Source: Ruminococcus sp.
GTDB lineage: Bacteria > Bacillota > Clostridia > Oscillospirales > Ruminococcaceae
Assembly (NCBI GenBank): GCA_017478965.1
Contig: JAFVCV010000047.1
Location: forward strand, 62,001-126,000
DNA length: 64,000 nt
Direction: 5' to 3'
Made by a program: the position numbers and the translations under genes. Of the stretch, positions 1 through 7,580 are shown piece after piece; positions within the stretch are counted from its first letter, which is position 1, and the number at the start of each line of letters is the position of its first letter. The notes beneath the pieces were generated by a model. That model was given only the letters and a program-made list of their open reading frames with translations, searched no databases and was not told the DNA's origin.

Positions 1-1575
1 CGGAGCATAGCGTGGCTTTTCGCTCTTGTCAGTCTCGAACCATTTCAGAAAACCCAGGGCCATGTATATAGTATTTGCGCCGTTCTCCTCCATGCTGACC
101 TTTGCCAGGCGGTAAAGCTTTGTCATGGTCTTTTCCAGGTCGCTTTCCTTCATAAAGGTCCTGAGACGGCGGTTTTTGAACTCGCTGTCTGCTATATCGT
201 TTATAAGCTCACGGCAGTTCTCAGTCTCGTATATCTTGCTGTCACCGGCCGAAAGTGTCATATCCGAGGGCATTGGCATGACTTTGAAGACCTCGTCTCT
301 GGCCATCTCGTCCTCCAGGGAGCCTAATGCGTCGTCGCTGCTGCCAAGCATGAGCTGCACGTTATTGACAGTAGGCCTGAAATTCAGCAGGCTGTTCCTT
401 AGACTGAGATCAAGGAGCTTCCTTTCCCACATGACCTGCTTTGTGACCTCACGCTGTTCAGCCCCCGCATTATAATCTGTGATGATAAGTTCCTCCGGAG
501 CGGCGGTCAGGTCACGCTTTTTGCGCTCGCCGTAGTCTGCCCTGACATAAGCGCCGTTTTGCAGCACTCTTGCAGGCATCGGCCTGATCCCTCCTGACCT
601 GGCCCTTGCCACATCAAGAGCCAGTATGAACTGCGAGGGGTCCTTCATAAGGTCTGCGGCGTGTCTGGCTGCGGTGTCAAAATCCACTGAGCGGCCGGCG
701 CACAGGTCAGTACAGTCCACCAGGCCTATGGCGTTTATGCCCTGGGCCATCCTCTTTGTCACTGCGGACATATCGTATTCTATGCTGTCTGCAAAGGTTT
801 CCTCCTCCAGCCAGCAGCCCGCAAGGACACGGTCCTGAAGTACTGCGATCAGCGGGTTCAGTCCCACATTTTCCAGGCAGGCGCAGTAAAGTGCGGCGAT
901 GTCAAGGGCGCCGCCGGATCTGTTCTCCAAAACACTGTCGTGAGTCCTTATCCTCTGGCACTGCTCAAAACTGCCGGAGACGGGGAGAGCAGCGATATTC
1001 TCAGCCTGCAAAGCCCCGTATACCGCACCCATCTGCTGTCTGACGATATTGGGGTTCCTGAGAGCATAGGCAGTGAATGAGGGGTCCTTGGTCCACTTCT
1101 GCAAAAACTCTCCCGCCCTGGCAGTAAGGTTTTGAACTGCCGGGTGGTTTGGCATTATGAAAGCCGCCGCCGTTTCCGGCATAAGCTCAGTGCCTGTCCA
1201 CTGGTCGTAGGCTAAAAGCTCCACTGTCCTCAGTTCCCTGGCGATGACCTCCTCGCTGCCGTCGGCCCGGGTCCTGACAGCCTCCAGGCGCACATAGCCC
1301 GCCAGCTTTTCCGTCAGGCCGAACAGGAACTCCACATCAAGACTAATATCCACCGGAGATATCTCCACAGGCACCCCGGGGGCAAGGTCAAAGGCCCCGC
1401 TCTCGAAGTCCCGGGCAAATTCCGGCTCGAAGGCTGCCCTCAGCCTTACGCCGCTGAGAACGGCATCGGTGGTGTTGGTAAGCACCACGCTGCGAAACAC
1501 CGGCACATAGTTCTGCTGCATGGCAAAGTTTATCTGCGTAGACATATTGCCGCCGAAAGTAACAAGATTTTCCAT
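1..1575 (-). CDS. DUF4011-type superfamily 1 helicase/nuclease, N-terminal part (runs off left edge)
   Basis: A minus-strand frame is open without a stop from an ATG at 1575 to the window edge, about 525 codons. AGGAG lies 9 bases before the ATG. The N-terminal ~370 residues look like a beta-rich and transglutaminase-like region. The segment read from about 480 down to 340 contains WERKLLDLSLRNSLLNFRP, the hallmark of the DUF4011 domain that precedes the helicase core in very large SF1 proteins. The last visible residues (NTIYMALGFLKWFE) also match that family. Known relatives continue with UvrD/AAA_12-type helicase motifs, a Vsr/DUF559-like nuclease and often DUF3320; none of that is visible here. 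Some relatives sit in defence islands, but no defence neighbour is visible in this window. Confidence 0.8.
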   Translation of the reverse strand, partial: MENLVTFGGNMSTQINFAMQQNYVPVFRSVVLTNTTDAVLSGVRLRAAFEPEFARDFESGAFDLAPGVPVEISPVDISLDVEFLFGLTEKLAGYVRLEAVRTRADGSEEVIARELRTVELLAYDQWTGTELMPETAAAFIMPNHPAVQNLTARAGEFLQKWTKDPSFTAYALRNPNIVRQQMGAVYGALQAENIAALPVSGSFEQCQRIRTHDSVLENRSGGALDIAALYCACLENVGLNPLIAVLQDRVLAGCWLEEETFADSIEYDMSAVTKRMAQGINAIGLVDCTDLCAGRSVDFDTAARHAADLMKDPSQFILALDVARARSGGIRPMPARVLQNGAYVRADYGERKKRDLTAAPEELIITDYNAGAEQREVTKQVMWERKLLDLSLRNSLLNFRPTVNNVQLMLGSSDDALGSLEDEMARDEVFKVMPMPSDMTLSAGDSKIYETENCRELINDIADSEFKNRRLRTFMKESDLEKTMTKLYRLAKVSMEENGANTIYMALGFLKWFETDKSEKPRYAP

Positions 1576-1660
1576 AGCCTAAAGCTCCTGTCTGTCATAG
1601 ATTTTCCGCCGTCCGCCGCAATCCGTATCCGCAGCGCCCCGGCAATTCATACCAGTTTTG

Positions 1661-1690
1661 ATTATACCATATATCCAGGGCCATTGTCAA
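1661..1690 (-). promoter_or_regulatory. SigA-type promoter of the DUF4011 gene
   Basis: Read on the minus strand, TTGACA (1690-1685) and TATAAT (1666-1661) are separated by 18 bases. The expected start near 1654 gives a leader of about 80 bases before the ATG at 1575. Confidence 0.65.
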
Positions 1691-1717
1691 TATTCTCCGT
1701 CGCAGTCCGGGCAAAGG

Positions 1718-1749
1718 AAAAGCCCCGGCACAGCTCTGCCGGGGCTTTT
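1718..1749 (-). terminator. Rho-independent terminator after the solute-binding protein gene
   Basis: A 10-bp GC-rich stem (1721-1730 with 1737-1746) with a 6-base loop is followed on the minus strand by a T run. It lies about 50 bases past the stop at 1800 and upstream of the DUF4011 promoter, so it separates the two units. Confidence 0.75.
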
Positions 1750-1799
1750 GAATTCAGCGGGATATGCACGCAGATACGATCTGCGTCAACCGTCGTTCT

Positions 1800-3224
1800 T
1801 TACTTTGAGGTATAAGCAGCCACTGCCTCGTTGATGGTCTTGAGCTCCTGGTCTACAGTGGCAGAATAAGTCTCTCTCAGAGAAGTCCAGGTGTACTGAG
1901 CACCGGCGTCATCGGTCTTATTGGTGAACTCGTAGAGCTTTCTGGTTATGCAGTTGCCGTCCATGCTGGCGTTGTCGTCAGACATCTCGGAAGATATGCC
2001 GTAGCCGTAATCGAATATCATCCTGTTCTCAGAACTGGAGGCCTGTACGAAAACGTCATACATCTCGTCTGTCCAGGCAGGGTTTGCGTTCATGAACTTC
2101 TCACGGCCGTTCTCCTTATACTGCTCGTCAGTGTTTGCTATACGGCAGCACTCATACCAGGTCTTTACAGCATCGCTGGCGGTGGATCCCCTTACCCACA
2201 TATATGCGGTCATATCTGCGGTCATTACCTTCTCGTCATTATTGGGGTCAGAGGGAACGGGGACTATCCTGTAATCGTCACCCTCCTCAGGACCGTTGTT
2301 GCCGGTCATTGCCCAGGTGCCCATGCAGTAAAAAAGGATATTGCCGTCTTTCAGAGCGTTCCTGGCGTTTCCTAACCAGTCGGTGTTCACATAGCCCTTC
2401 TTGCCCAGGTCGTAGAGCAGATTCTCTGCCCTCTCGATGTCGGGGTCCATCAGGTTGGAAACGAACTGACCGTCAACATAGTTGACCATGGTCTTGCCGG
2501 TCTGCTGGATTATATGGGGCTGGAACCAGCCGTTTATGCCGTATCTCTGAACGCCGTCAGGCGAGCTCTCGCAGAAATCTGTCATCATGTCAGACCATGT
2601 GTCCCAGTTCCAGTTGCCGTCAAGATACTCCTTATACGGATCATCAAGACCGTTGGCCTCTACGACATTGTGGTCATACATCATAACAGTGCCTACAGAA
2701 AAGCTGATGGGCGCCACATAGTGCTTGCCGTCCATAACGAACTGGTCTGCATTGACCTTCACATCGGCCCACAGTGGGTCGCTGAAATCAACTATTGAGT
2801 CAACAGGCTGGTACATATCCTTTATGACCTGGGCCGGGAATGCCATCCATTCATATTTGAATATGTCCGGACACTCAGAGGTCAGCATAGCCGCACCCAG
2901 CTTGTCGAACTTCTCGCTGTCAGATACCTGGGACCAGATCACATTGCCGCCCTTGTTGTTGAAAAGAGTCATCTCAACGGACTTATCCTCACCCTTGGCC
3001 TCGTTGGGGTTGAGGTCATAGGTGCCCATCCAGATTATATCCTTCTGTACATCTTCAGCGATCTCCTCTATCTCCTCAGTGTCCTCGACCTCTACCTTCT
3101 TGACTGTGGTGACAGAGGTGGTGGTACCGTTTGTGTCGCCGCCATCAGTGGAGCCGCAGGAGGCCATGGCAGCCGCTGCTATGACTGATACTGTCAGTGC
3201 TAATGCCCTTCTTATCTTTTCCAT
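1800..3224 (-). CDS. ABC transporter extracellular sugar-binding lipoprotein (family 1)
   Basis: This 474-residue protein has a lipoprotein signal (hydrophobic stretch then Met-Ala-Ser-Cys23), a Thr/Val/Glu-rich linker at about 30-60, and a body resembling family 1 sugar-binding proteins, with the conserved stretch around NWNWDTWSDMMTDF. It would capture an oligosaccharide outside the cell for an ABC importer. I start it at the ATG at 3224, because AAGGAAGG lies 9 bases upstream; the longer frame at 3245 would place that ribosome site inside the gene. No permease or ATPase gene is adjacent, so it must work with components encoded elsewhere or act as a stand-alone sensor/binding protein. Its own promoter (3378-3406) and an AAACGTTT palindrome suggest sugar-controlled expression. 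Confidence 0.85.
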   Translation of the reverse strand: MEKIRRALALTVSVIAAAAMASCGSTDGGDTNGTTTSVTTVKKVEVEDTEEIEEIAEDVQKDIIWMGTYDLNPNEAKGEDKSVEMTLFNNKGGNVIWSQVSDSEKFDKLGAAMLTSECPDIFKYEWMAFPAQVIKDMYQPVDSIVDFSDPLWADVKVNADQFVMDGKHYVAPISFSVGTVMMYDHNVVEANGLDDPYKEYLDGNWNWDTWSDMMTDFCESSPDGVQRYGINGWFQPHIIQQTGKTMVNYVDGQFVSNLMDPDIERAENLLYDLGKKGYVNTDWLGNARNALKDGNILFYCMGTWAMTGNNGPEEGDDYRIVPVPSDPNNDEKVMTADMTAYMWVRGSTASDAVKTWYECCRIANTDEQYKENGREKFMNANPAWTDEMYDVFVQASSSENRMIFDYGYGISSEMSDDNASMDGNCITRKLYEFTNKTDDAGAQYTWTSLRETYSATVDQELKTINEAVAAYTSK

Positions 3225-3269
3225 AAAATATACCCTTCCTTTCATGGCTTTTCCCTGACCAGGAATATT

Positions 3270-3277
3270 AAACGTTT
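3270..3277. promoter_or_regulatory. Possible LacI/CcpA-type operator core
   Basis: The perfect 8-bp palindrome AAACGTTT lies between the predicted start of transcription (about 3371) and the gene start at 3224. This core is typical of LacI-family operators. The flanks are only partly symmetric, so the call is tentative. Confidence 0.35.
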
Positions 3278-3377
3278 TAGTTTCATATTTTCTTATATAT
3301 TAGTCATGCTGTATCTCTAAGACCCGTGTTTCAGCGCAGTTTAAGCAGTGACGCACCAAGGGCCTTGATTTAATATA

Positions 3378-3406
3378 ATTATAATATACGGTGCTGGCTC
3401 TGTCAA
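3378..3406 (-). promoter_or_regulatory. SigA consensus promoter of the sugar-binding protein gene
   Basis: On the minus strand TTGACA (3406-3401) and TATAAT (3383-3378) are spaced by exactly 17 bases. The gene-free stretch 3225-3614 holds this promoter, its roughly 150-base leader, and the divergent promoter at 3551-3579; I see no further gene there. Confidence 0.8.
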
Positions 3407-3550
3407 TTCTCATTTACCACAAATCAGCAAAACCCCTTTTGTCTATTTCTGACAAAAATTCACAGCAGAAACTGTCATTTTGCTAAAAATTCTACATAGT
3501 TTAATTTTATCGTCCGAGAAACGGTCAACAGGAGTCCGTGCCGCAAATGC

Positions 3551-3579
3551 TTGACAACGGGAGAAAAAAGGTTTATAAT
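3551..3579 (+). promoter_or_regulatory. SigA consensus promoter of aspS
   Basis: TTGACA (3551-3556) and TATAAT (3574-3579) are separated by 17 bases. Transcription would begin near 3586, about 30 bases before the ATG at 3615, so there is no room for a T-box leader. Confidence 0.85.
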
Positions 3580-3614
3580 GGTACAGATAGCTATAATAAT
3601 TGGAGGTCTGTATA

Positions 3615-4949
3615 ATGAACAGGACATATATCAAGGACATCAGGTCGTCTCTGGGAGAGGACGTGAAGGTGCAGGGCTTTGTGGAAAATTTCCGCAACAG
3701 CAGAGCTATGGCCTTTATCGTAGTAAAGGACATCACCGGCAAGTTACAGGTCACTGTGGAGAAGGAGAGCCATCCCGGGCTTTGTGAGACGCTTGATCAG
3801 CTGACGGGCGATTCTGTCATAACCGTCACCGGTAAGGTCTTCGAGAACGATTATGTAAAGCTTGGGGGCCTGGAGATGATACCCGACAGCATCGTTATCG
3901 AGAGCATCGCTGATGCTATCCCGATAGCAAGGAAGGAGATCCCTGCCACCAAGAAGAAGAAGGCCGTAGAGCGCTCCAGCATCGACCAGAGGATAGACTA
4001 CAGGTGGATAGACCTGAGGACCGATGAGAACCAGCTGATGTTCAAGGCGCAGACTGCTATGGTCAACGCCATGAGACAGTTCCTGCTTGGTGAGAACTTC
4101 ATCGAGATACACACCCCTAAGCTCATCGGCGCCGCCAGCGAGAGCGGTTCGAGCGTGTTCGAGGTAAAGTACTTTGACCGCTGCGCCTACCTTGCACAGT
4201 CCCCTCAGTTCTACAAGCAGATGGCTATGGCCAGCGGCTTTGAGAGGATATTCGAGGTAGGGCCTGTTTTCAGGGCCGAGAAGAGCTACACCAGCAAGCA
4301 CACCACCGAGTTCACAGGCTTTGATCTGGAATTCAGCTACATAGACAGCTACAGGGACGTTATGGCCATGGAGGAAAAACTGCTCATCGCCGGGCTTACT
4401 GCTGTTAAGGAGCAGTACGGCGAAGAGATAAAGGAGCTTTTCGGTACGGAGGTCATCGTACCCGAAGCGCCTTTCCCGGTAGTGACCCTGGCAGAGCTAT
4501 ATAAGGCTCTGGAGGAGGAGTTCGGCTACAAGGTACCTGAGGAAGAGAAGGGCGACCTTACCACCGATGCTGAAAGGCTCAGCTATGAGTGGGTGAAAAA
4601 GCACTATGGCCACGAGTTCCTGTTCGTCACCGACTATGATGCCGAGAAGAGAGCATTCTATCATATGAGGGACGAAAACGGCGTTCCTATGGGCTACGAC
4701 CTCATCTGGAGGGGCGTGGAGATAACCACCGGTGCTCAGCGTGAGCACAGGTATGAGGTGCTGAAAAAGCAGGCACAGGAGAAGGGCCTGGACGAAGACG
4801 TTAAGTTCTACCTGGAATTCTTCAAATACGGCTGCCCTCCCCACGGCGGTTTCGGCATAGGAGTTGACAGACTGACCATGCTGCTGCTTGGGCTCCACAT
4901 CAAGGAGGCCATGTTCATATTCAGAGGCCCGAACAGGCTAAATCCGTAA
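3615..4949 (+). CDS. aspS: Archaeal-type (probably non-discriminating) aspartyl-tRNA synthetase
   Basis: This 444-residue class II synthetase has an N-terminal OB-fold anticodon-binding domain (about 1-110) and a catalytic domain. The catalytic domain shows motif 2 (FEVGPVFRAEKS, then TEFTGFDLE) and motif 3 (GFGIGVDRLTMLLLG). The stretch AYLAQSPQFYKQM and the short length without a GAD insertion mark the archaeal/AspS2 type rather than the ~590-residue bacterial AspRS. In bacteria this type commonly charges both tRNA-Asp and tRNA-Asn, the latter corrected to Asn by GatCAB; that role is inferred. The start at 3615 has GGAGG 8 bases upstream. The TTG at 3600 is rejected because the ribosome site would lie inside the gene. 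Confidence 0.88.
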   Translation: MNRTYIKDIRSSLGEDVKVQGFVENFRNSRAMAFIVVKDITGKLQVTVEKESHPGLCETLDQLTGDSVITVTGKVFENDYVKLGGLEMIPDSIVIESIADAIPIARKEIPATKKKKAVERSSIDQRIDYRWIDLRTDENQLMFKAQTAMVNAMRQFLLGENFIEIHTPKLIGAASESGSSVFEVKYFDRCAYLAQSPQFYKQMAMASGFERIFEVGPVFRAEKSYTSKHTTEFTGFDLEFSYIDSYRDVMAMEEKLLIAGLTAVKEQYGEEIKELFGTEVIVPEAPFPVVTLAELYKALEEEFGYKVPEEEKGDLTTDAERLSYEWVKKHYGHEFLFVTDYDAEKRAFYHMRDENGVPMGYDLIWRGVEITTGAQREHRYEVLKKQAQEKGLDEDVKFYLEFFKYGCPPHGGFGIGVDRLTMLLLGLHIKEAMFIFRGPNRLNP

Positions 4950-4993
4950 ATGCAAAAGCCCGCAGCTCAGCAATGGTGTCCATACAGAAAACT

Positions 4994-5025
4994 TGCCCCG
5001 AAGCATTCAAAAGTGCTTCGGGGCA
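4994..5025. terminator. Strong terminator hairpin between aspS and queH
   Basis: A perfect 12-bp stem (4994-5005 with 5014-5025) encloses an 8-base loop. The plus-strand tail is T-rich after the stem. The minus-strand side also has a short T run, so it may serve both convergent genes. Confidence 0.8.
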
Positions 5026-5082
5026 TTGTATTATCATATTTTGAAGAAAGAGTCTCTCCAGGCTCCCTCTCAAAGACCGTTG

Positions 5083-5739
5083 CTACGGTGCTTTTTCAGC
5101 GGCCTGTCTTTGCATTTCTCTTTCCTGTCTGGAAAAAAAGCAGCCGCAGTAGTCCTGCCTGTACAGGCCGTATTCCTGCGAAAGCTCCACCGAGCGCTTG
5201 TAGCCCCCCCGTTTCTTGAAGTCCGACGGCAAGGCTCTGACATCATATACCTCCCCCAGCTCACAGGCGATCTCGTTGAGCTTGAGGGCGTTTTTGTAAG
5301 GAGAGATGGAAAGGGTGGAGGTAAAATAATCCGCCCCGATGTCCCGGGCGATCTGCGCCGACTTCTCCAGCCTGAGCCTATAGCAGGCAAAACATCTTTC
5401 GCCCCCCTCTGGGATCTTCTCCAGCCCTTTTACCGCCCGGTAAAATTCCTCAGGGTCGTAGTTACCCTCTATGAGAGTGACTTTGTTCTTCACCGGCAGC
5501 TCGCTTATGAGCCTGCCAAGCTCCTCCACCCGGTGATGGTATTCCTCAGGCGGAAAGATGTTGGGGTTGTAGTAAAACACAGTTATGGAAAAATACTGTG
5601 TCAGATATTCCAGCACATATGAGGAGCAAGGCGCACAGCAGCTGTGGAGCAGCAGCACCGGCGGCGGCAGCTCCGGGTCAAGGCCCTTTATTATCTCATC
5701 TAACTTTTTCTGATAGTTTATCTTAGCTGCGTTTTCCAT
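5083..5739 (-). CDS. queH: Epoxyqueuosine reductase QueH
   Basis: This 218-residue protein makes the last step of queuosine synthesis in tRNA wobble position 34, reducing epoxyqueuosine. The family's paired cysteine motifs are all present: HSCCAPCSS near the N-terminus, ERCFACYRLR in the middle and DYCGCFFS near the C-terminus; these bind the Fe-S cluster and active-site metal. The non-homologous reductase QueG is absent from this window. I place the start at the ATG at 5739 (GGTGA upstream), giving the usual family start. A longer frame begins at 5796 but lies inside the preceding gene. It is the second gene of a two-gene unit with the CPCC protein. Confidence 0.88.
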   Translation of the reverse strand: MENAAKINYQKKLDEIIKGLDPELPPPVLLLHSCCAPCSSYVLEYLTQYFSITVFYYNPNIFPPEEYHHRVEELGRLISELPVKNKVTLIEGNYDPEEFYRAVKGLEKIPEGGERCFACYRLRLEKSAQIARDIGADYFTSTLSISPYKNALKLNEIACELGEVYDVRALPSDFKKRGGYKRSVELSQEYGLYRQDYCGCFFSRQEREMQRQAAEKAP

Positions 5740-5743
5740 TTTT

Positions 5744-6037
5744 TCACCGCTGTCTGTTGTTTTCCGGCAACTCTTCACGTTTTGGTCTTCTGACATTTTT
5801 CAGCATTTTCCTGTCGCAGGCTCCGAATTCCAGAAAATTCCTCCTGCCCTCCTTCAGGGTCATGCTGTTTGCGCCGCTGTGGAGCTCTTCATTCTTCCCC
5901 ACATCGTTCTCCCAGAAACACACCGGGCATATTGCCCAGGCGATGTCCTCAGGGCTGCCGATAAGGGTGAAATACCCGCAGCAGGGACATTCGCTGCGCC
6001 GGCGGCTGTTCTGTTTTTTTCTTATCCTGTCGTTCAT
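5744..6037 (-). CDS. CPCC family cysteine-rich protein
   Basis: This 97-residue protein carries CPCCGYFTL (about 18-26) and AICPVCFWEND (about 35-45), the two Cys pairs of the small CPCC family, which probably bind zinc. AAAGG lies upstream of the ATG, and the gene has its own promoter at 6085-6113. Its 3' end reaches the start of queH, so the two are co-transcribed and possibly translationally coupled. Function is unknown. Confidence 0.75.
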   Translation of the reverse strand: MNDRIRKKQNSRRRSECPCCGYFTLIGSPEDIAWAICPVCFWENDVGKNEELHSGANSMTLKEGRRNFLEFGACDRKMLKNVRRPKREELPENNRQR

Positions 6038-6084
6038 AGAAACTGCCTTTCTTTTTTTATATCGAAAACAATTCTCCGCTTATA

Positions 6085-6113
6085 AGTATATCATCACATA
6101 AGTCTGATGTCAA
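6085..6113 (-). promoter_or_regulatory. SigA promoter of the CPCC-queH unit
   Basis: On the minus strand TTGACA (6113-6108) and TATACT (6090-6085) have a 17-base spacer. Confidence 0.75.
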
Positions 6114-6116
6114 GGC

Positions 6117-6145
6117 GAATATTTTTTTCTTTCCTGCGCAAAATA
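6117..6145 (+). promoter_or_regulatory. Candidate SigG-type sporulation promoter of spoVAD
   Basis: GAATA (6117-6121) and CAAAATA (6139-6145), 17 bases apart, fit the forespore SigG pattern (gnATr, then cAtnnTA). Transcription would begin about 20 bases before the spoVAD start. No SigA-like pair is evident here. The call rests on pattern match and on known SigG control of spoVA genes. Confidence 0.45.
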
Positions 6146-6173
6146 CTTAAAAAGAACCAGGGAGATGAAAAAA

Positions 6174-7178
6174 ATGCTAAGCTCTTCACACATTTACAAG
6201 CAGCCGCCTTCGGTGGTCTCCTACGGAGCCGTTGGCGGAAAAAAAGAATACGAAGGCCCCTTGGGGAAATACTTCGACAAGATCAACGAGGACCCTTATT
6301 TCAGCACAGATACCTATGAAAAGGCCGAGAGCCAGCTGCAAAAGCAGGCCCTCAGGATAGCTCTGGAAAAGGGTGGACTTACTCCCGATGACATCGGGGT
6401 AGTCTTTGGCGGGGACCTTCTTAATCAGTGCGTTGGGACCACCTACGGGATAAGGAGCTACGGGATACCCTTTCTTGGCATCTATTCCGCCTGCTCCACA
6501 ATGTCAGAGGGATTACTGCTGGCCTCTCTTTTTGTGGAGGGAGGATACGCCGACAGGGCGGCGGCCCTTACCTCCTCCCACTTCTGCTCGGCTGAAAGGC
6601 AGTACCGTCTGCCGCTCAACTACGGCGGTCAGCGTACACCGACCTCGCAGTGGACTGCCACAGCGGCAGGCGCCCTATGTATTGCCCGGGAGGGTAAGGG
6701 GCCTTATGTACGAGGTCATTCAGTAGGCAGGATAACAGATATGGGAGTCACTGACCCAAACAACATGGGCGCAGCCATGGCTCCTGCCGCCTTTTCCACC
6801 ATCAGCGGCTTTTTCGATGACACCGGCCTTTCCCCTGAGGATTTCGACCTTATCGTTACCGGGGACCTGGGCCTGGTGGGCAGCAGGCTCCTTTGTGAGA
6901 TATTCGATAAGCAGGGCCAGTCTATCCACGAGCGACACCGTGACTGCGGGGTAATGCTTTTCGATGCCAAGGAGCAGGACGCCCATGCCGGAGGCAGCGG
7001 CTGCGGCTGCGGGGCCAGTGTGCTCTGCTGCTATCTGCTGCCGGAGCTGAGAGCCGGAAGGCTCAGAAATATACTGTTCGCCGCCACCGGCGCCTTGCTT
7101 TCGCCCACTGTTAACCTGCAGGGCGAGAGCATACCGGCCATATCACATCTGGTATGGCTCAGCAGTGAAAGGGAGTGA
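6174..7178 (+). CDS. spoVAD: Stage V sporulation protein AD
   Basis: This 334-residue thiolase-fold protein belongs to the SpoVA channel system that loads dipicolinic acid into the forespore and releases it at germination; SpoVAD binds dipicolinate. The sequence keeps the family block GVVFGGDLLNQCVGTTYGIR, then GIYSACSTMSEGL and SSHFCSAERQYRLPLNYGGQ, and the C-terminal GCGCGASVLCCYLLPE. The ATG at 6174 has GGAG 9 bases upstream. The ATG at 6165 abuts that site and is less likely. spoVAE follows after 4 bases. spoVAC, which normally precedes spoVAD, is absent: the upstream neighbour is divergent. Confidence 0.92.
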   Translation: MLSSSHIYKQPPSVVSYGAVGGKKEYEGPLGKYFDKINEDPYFSTDTYEKAESQLQKQALRIALEKGGLTPDDIGVVFGGDLLNQCVGTTYGIRSYGIPFLGIYSACSTMSEGLLLASLFVEGGYADRAAALTSSHFCSAERQYRLPLNYGGQRTPTSQWTATAAGALCIAREGKGPYVRGHSVGRITDMGVTDPNNMGAAMAPAAFSTISGFFDDTGLSPEDFDLIVTGDLGLVGSRLLCEIFDKQGQSIHERHRDCGVMLFDAKEQDAHAGGSGCGCGASVLCCYLLPELRAGRLRNILFAATGALLSPTVNLQGESIPAISHLVWLSSERE

Positions 7179-7182
7179 GGGA

Positions 7183-7539
7183 ATGATCTTTTTTAATGCG
7201 TTTCTGTTCGGAGGGCTGCTCTGCGCTATCGGGCAGTTTCTTATCGACCTTACCAGCCTGACTCCGGCCAGGATACTGACCGCTTACGTGGTCTCAGGGG
7301 TAATTCTTGGGGGCATTGGCGTCTACGGGCCTTTCAAAAAGCTTGCGGGCTGCGGTGCTACGGTGCCGCTGACCGGCTTTGGAGATCTGATGGCCGAAGG
7401 CGTCAGAAAAGCCGTAGATGAAAGGGGCCTCCTGGGCATCTTCACCGGCGGCATTACTGCCGGGGCCGGCGGCATAGCGGCAGCGATCATACTGTCATTT
7501 CTTTGCGCCATGGTCTTCCGCAGCAGCGCAAGAGAATAA
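7183..7539 (+). CDS. spoVAE: Stage V sporulation protein AE
   Basis: This membrane protein of 118 residues has three or four hydrophobic helices and the conserved stretch GCGATVPLTGFGDLM, with the family's usual length. It is a membrane subunit of the SpoVA dipicolinate channel, working with SpoVAD and SpoVAC. The ATG at 7183 has GGGAG 7 bases upstream, which overlaps the end of spoVAD; the GTG at 7165 is rejected. Confidence 0.9.
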   Translation: MIFFNAFLFGGLLCAIGQFLIDLTSLTPARILTAYVVSGVILGGIGVYGPFKKLAGCGATVPLTGFGDLMAEGVRKAVDERGLLGIFTGGITAGAGGIAAAIILSFLCAMVFRSSARE

Positions 7540-7544
7540 AACAG

Positions 7545-7571
7545 CGCCCTTTCTGTTTGTCAGAAAGGGCG
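7545..7571. terminator. Bidirectional terminator between spoVAE and the GH5 gene
   Basis: A perfect 11-bp stem (7545-7555 with 7561-7571) with a 5-base loop has T-rich sequence on both sides, as expected between convergent genes. Confidence 0.8.
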
Positions 7572-7580
7572 TTCGTCATA

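Noticed and set aside
81..143. Dockerin modules (cellulosome) were looked for in the GH5 and VWA proteins
   Set aside because: The DxDGDG repeats of the VWA protein follow the thrombospondin type 3 spacing, not the duplicated dockerin pattern, and the GH5 enzyme has none. The coordinates given are residue numbers in the VWA protein.
125..1043. Several short plus-strand frames
   Set aside because: They are antisense to the DUF4011 gene, whose minus-strand frame has strong family motifs and a ribosome site.
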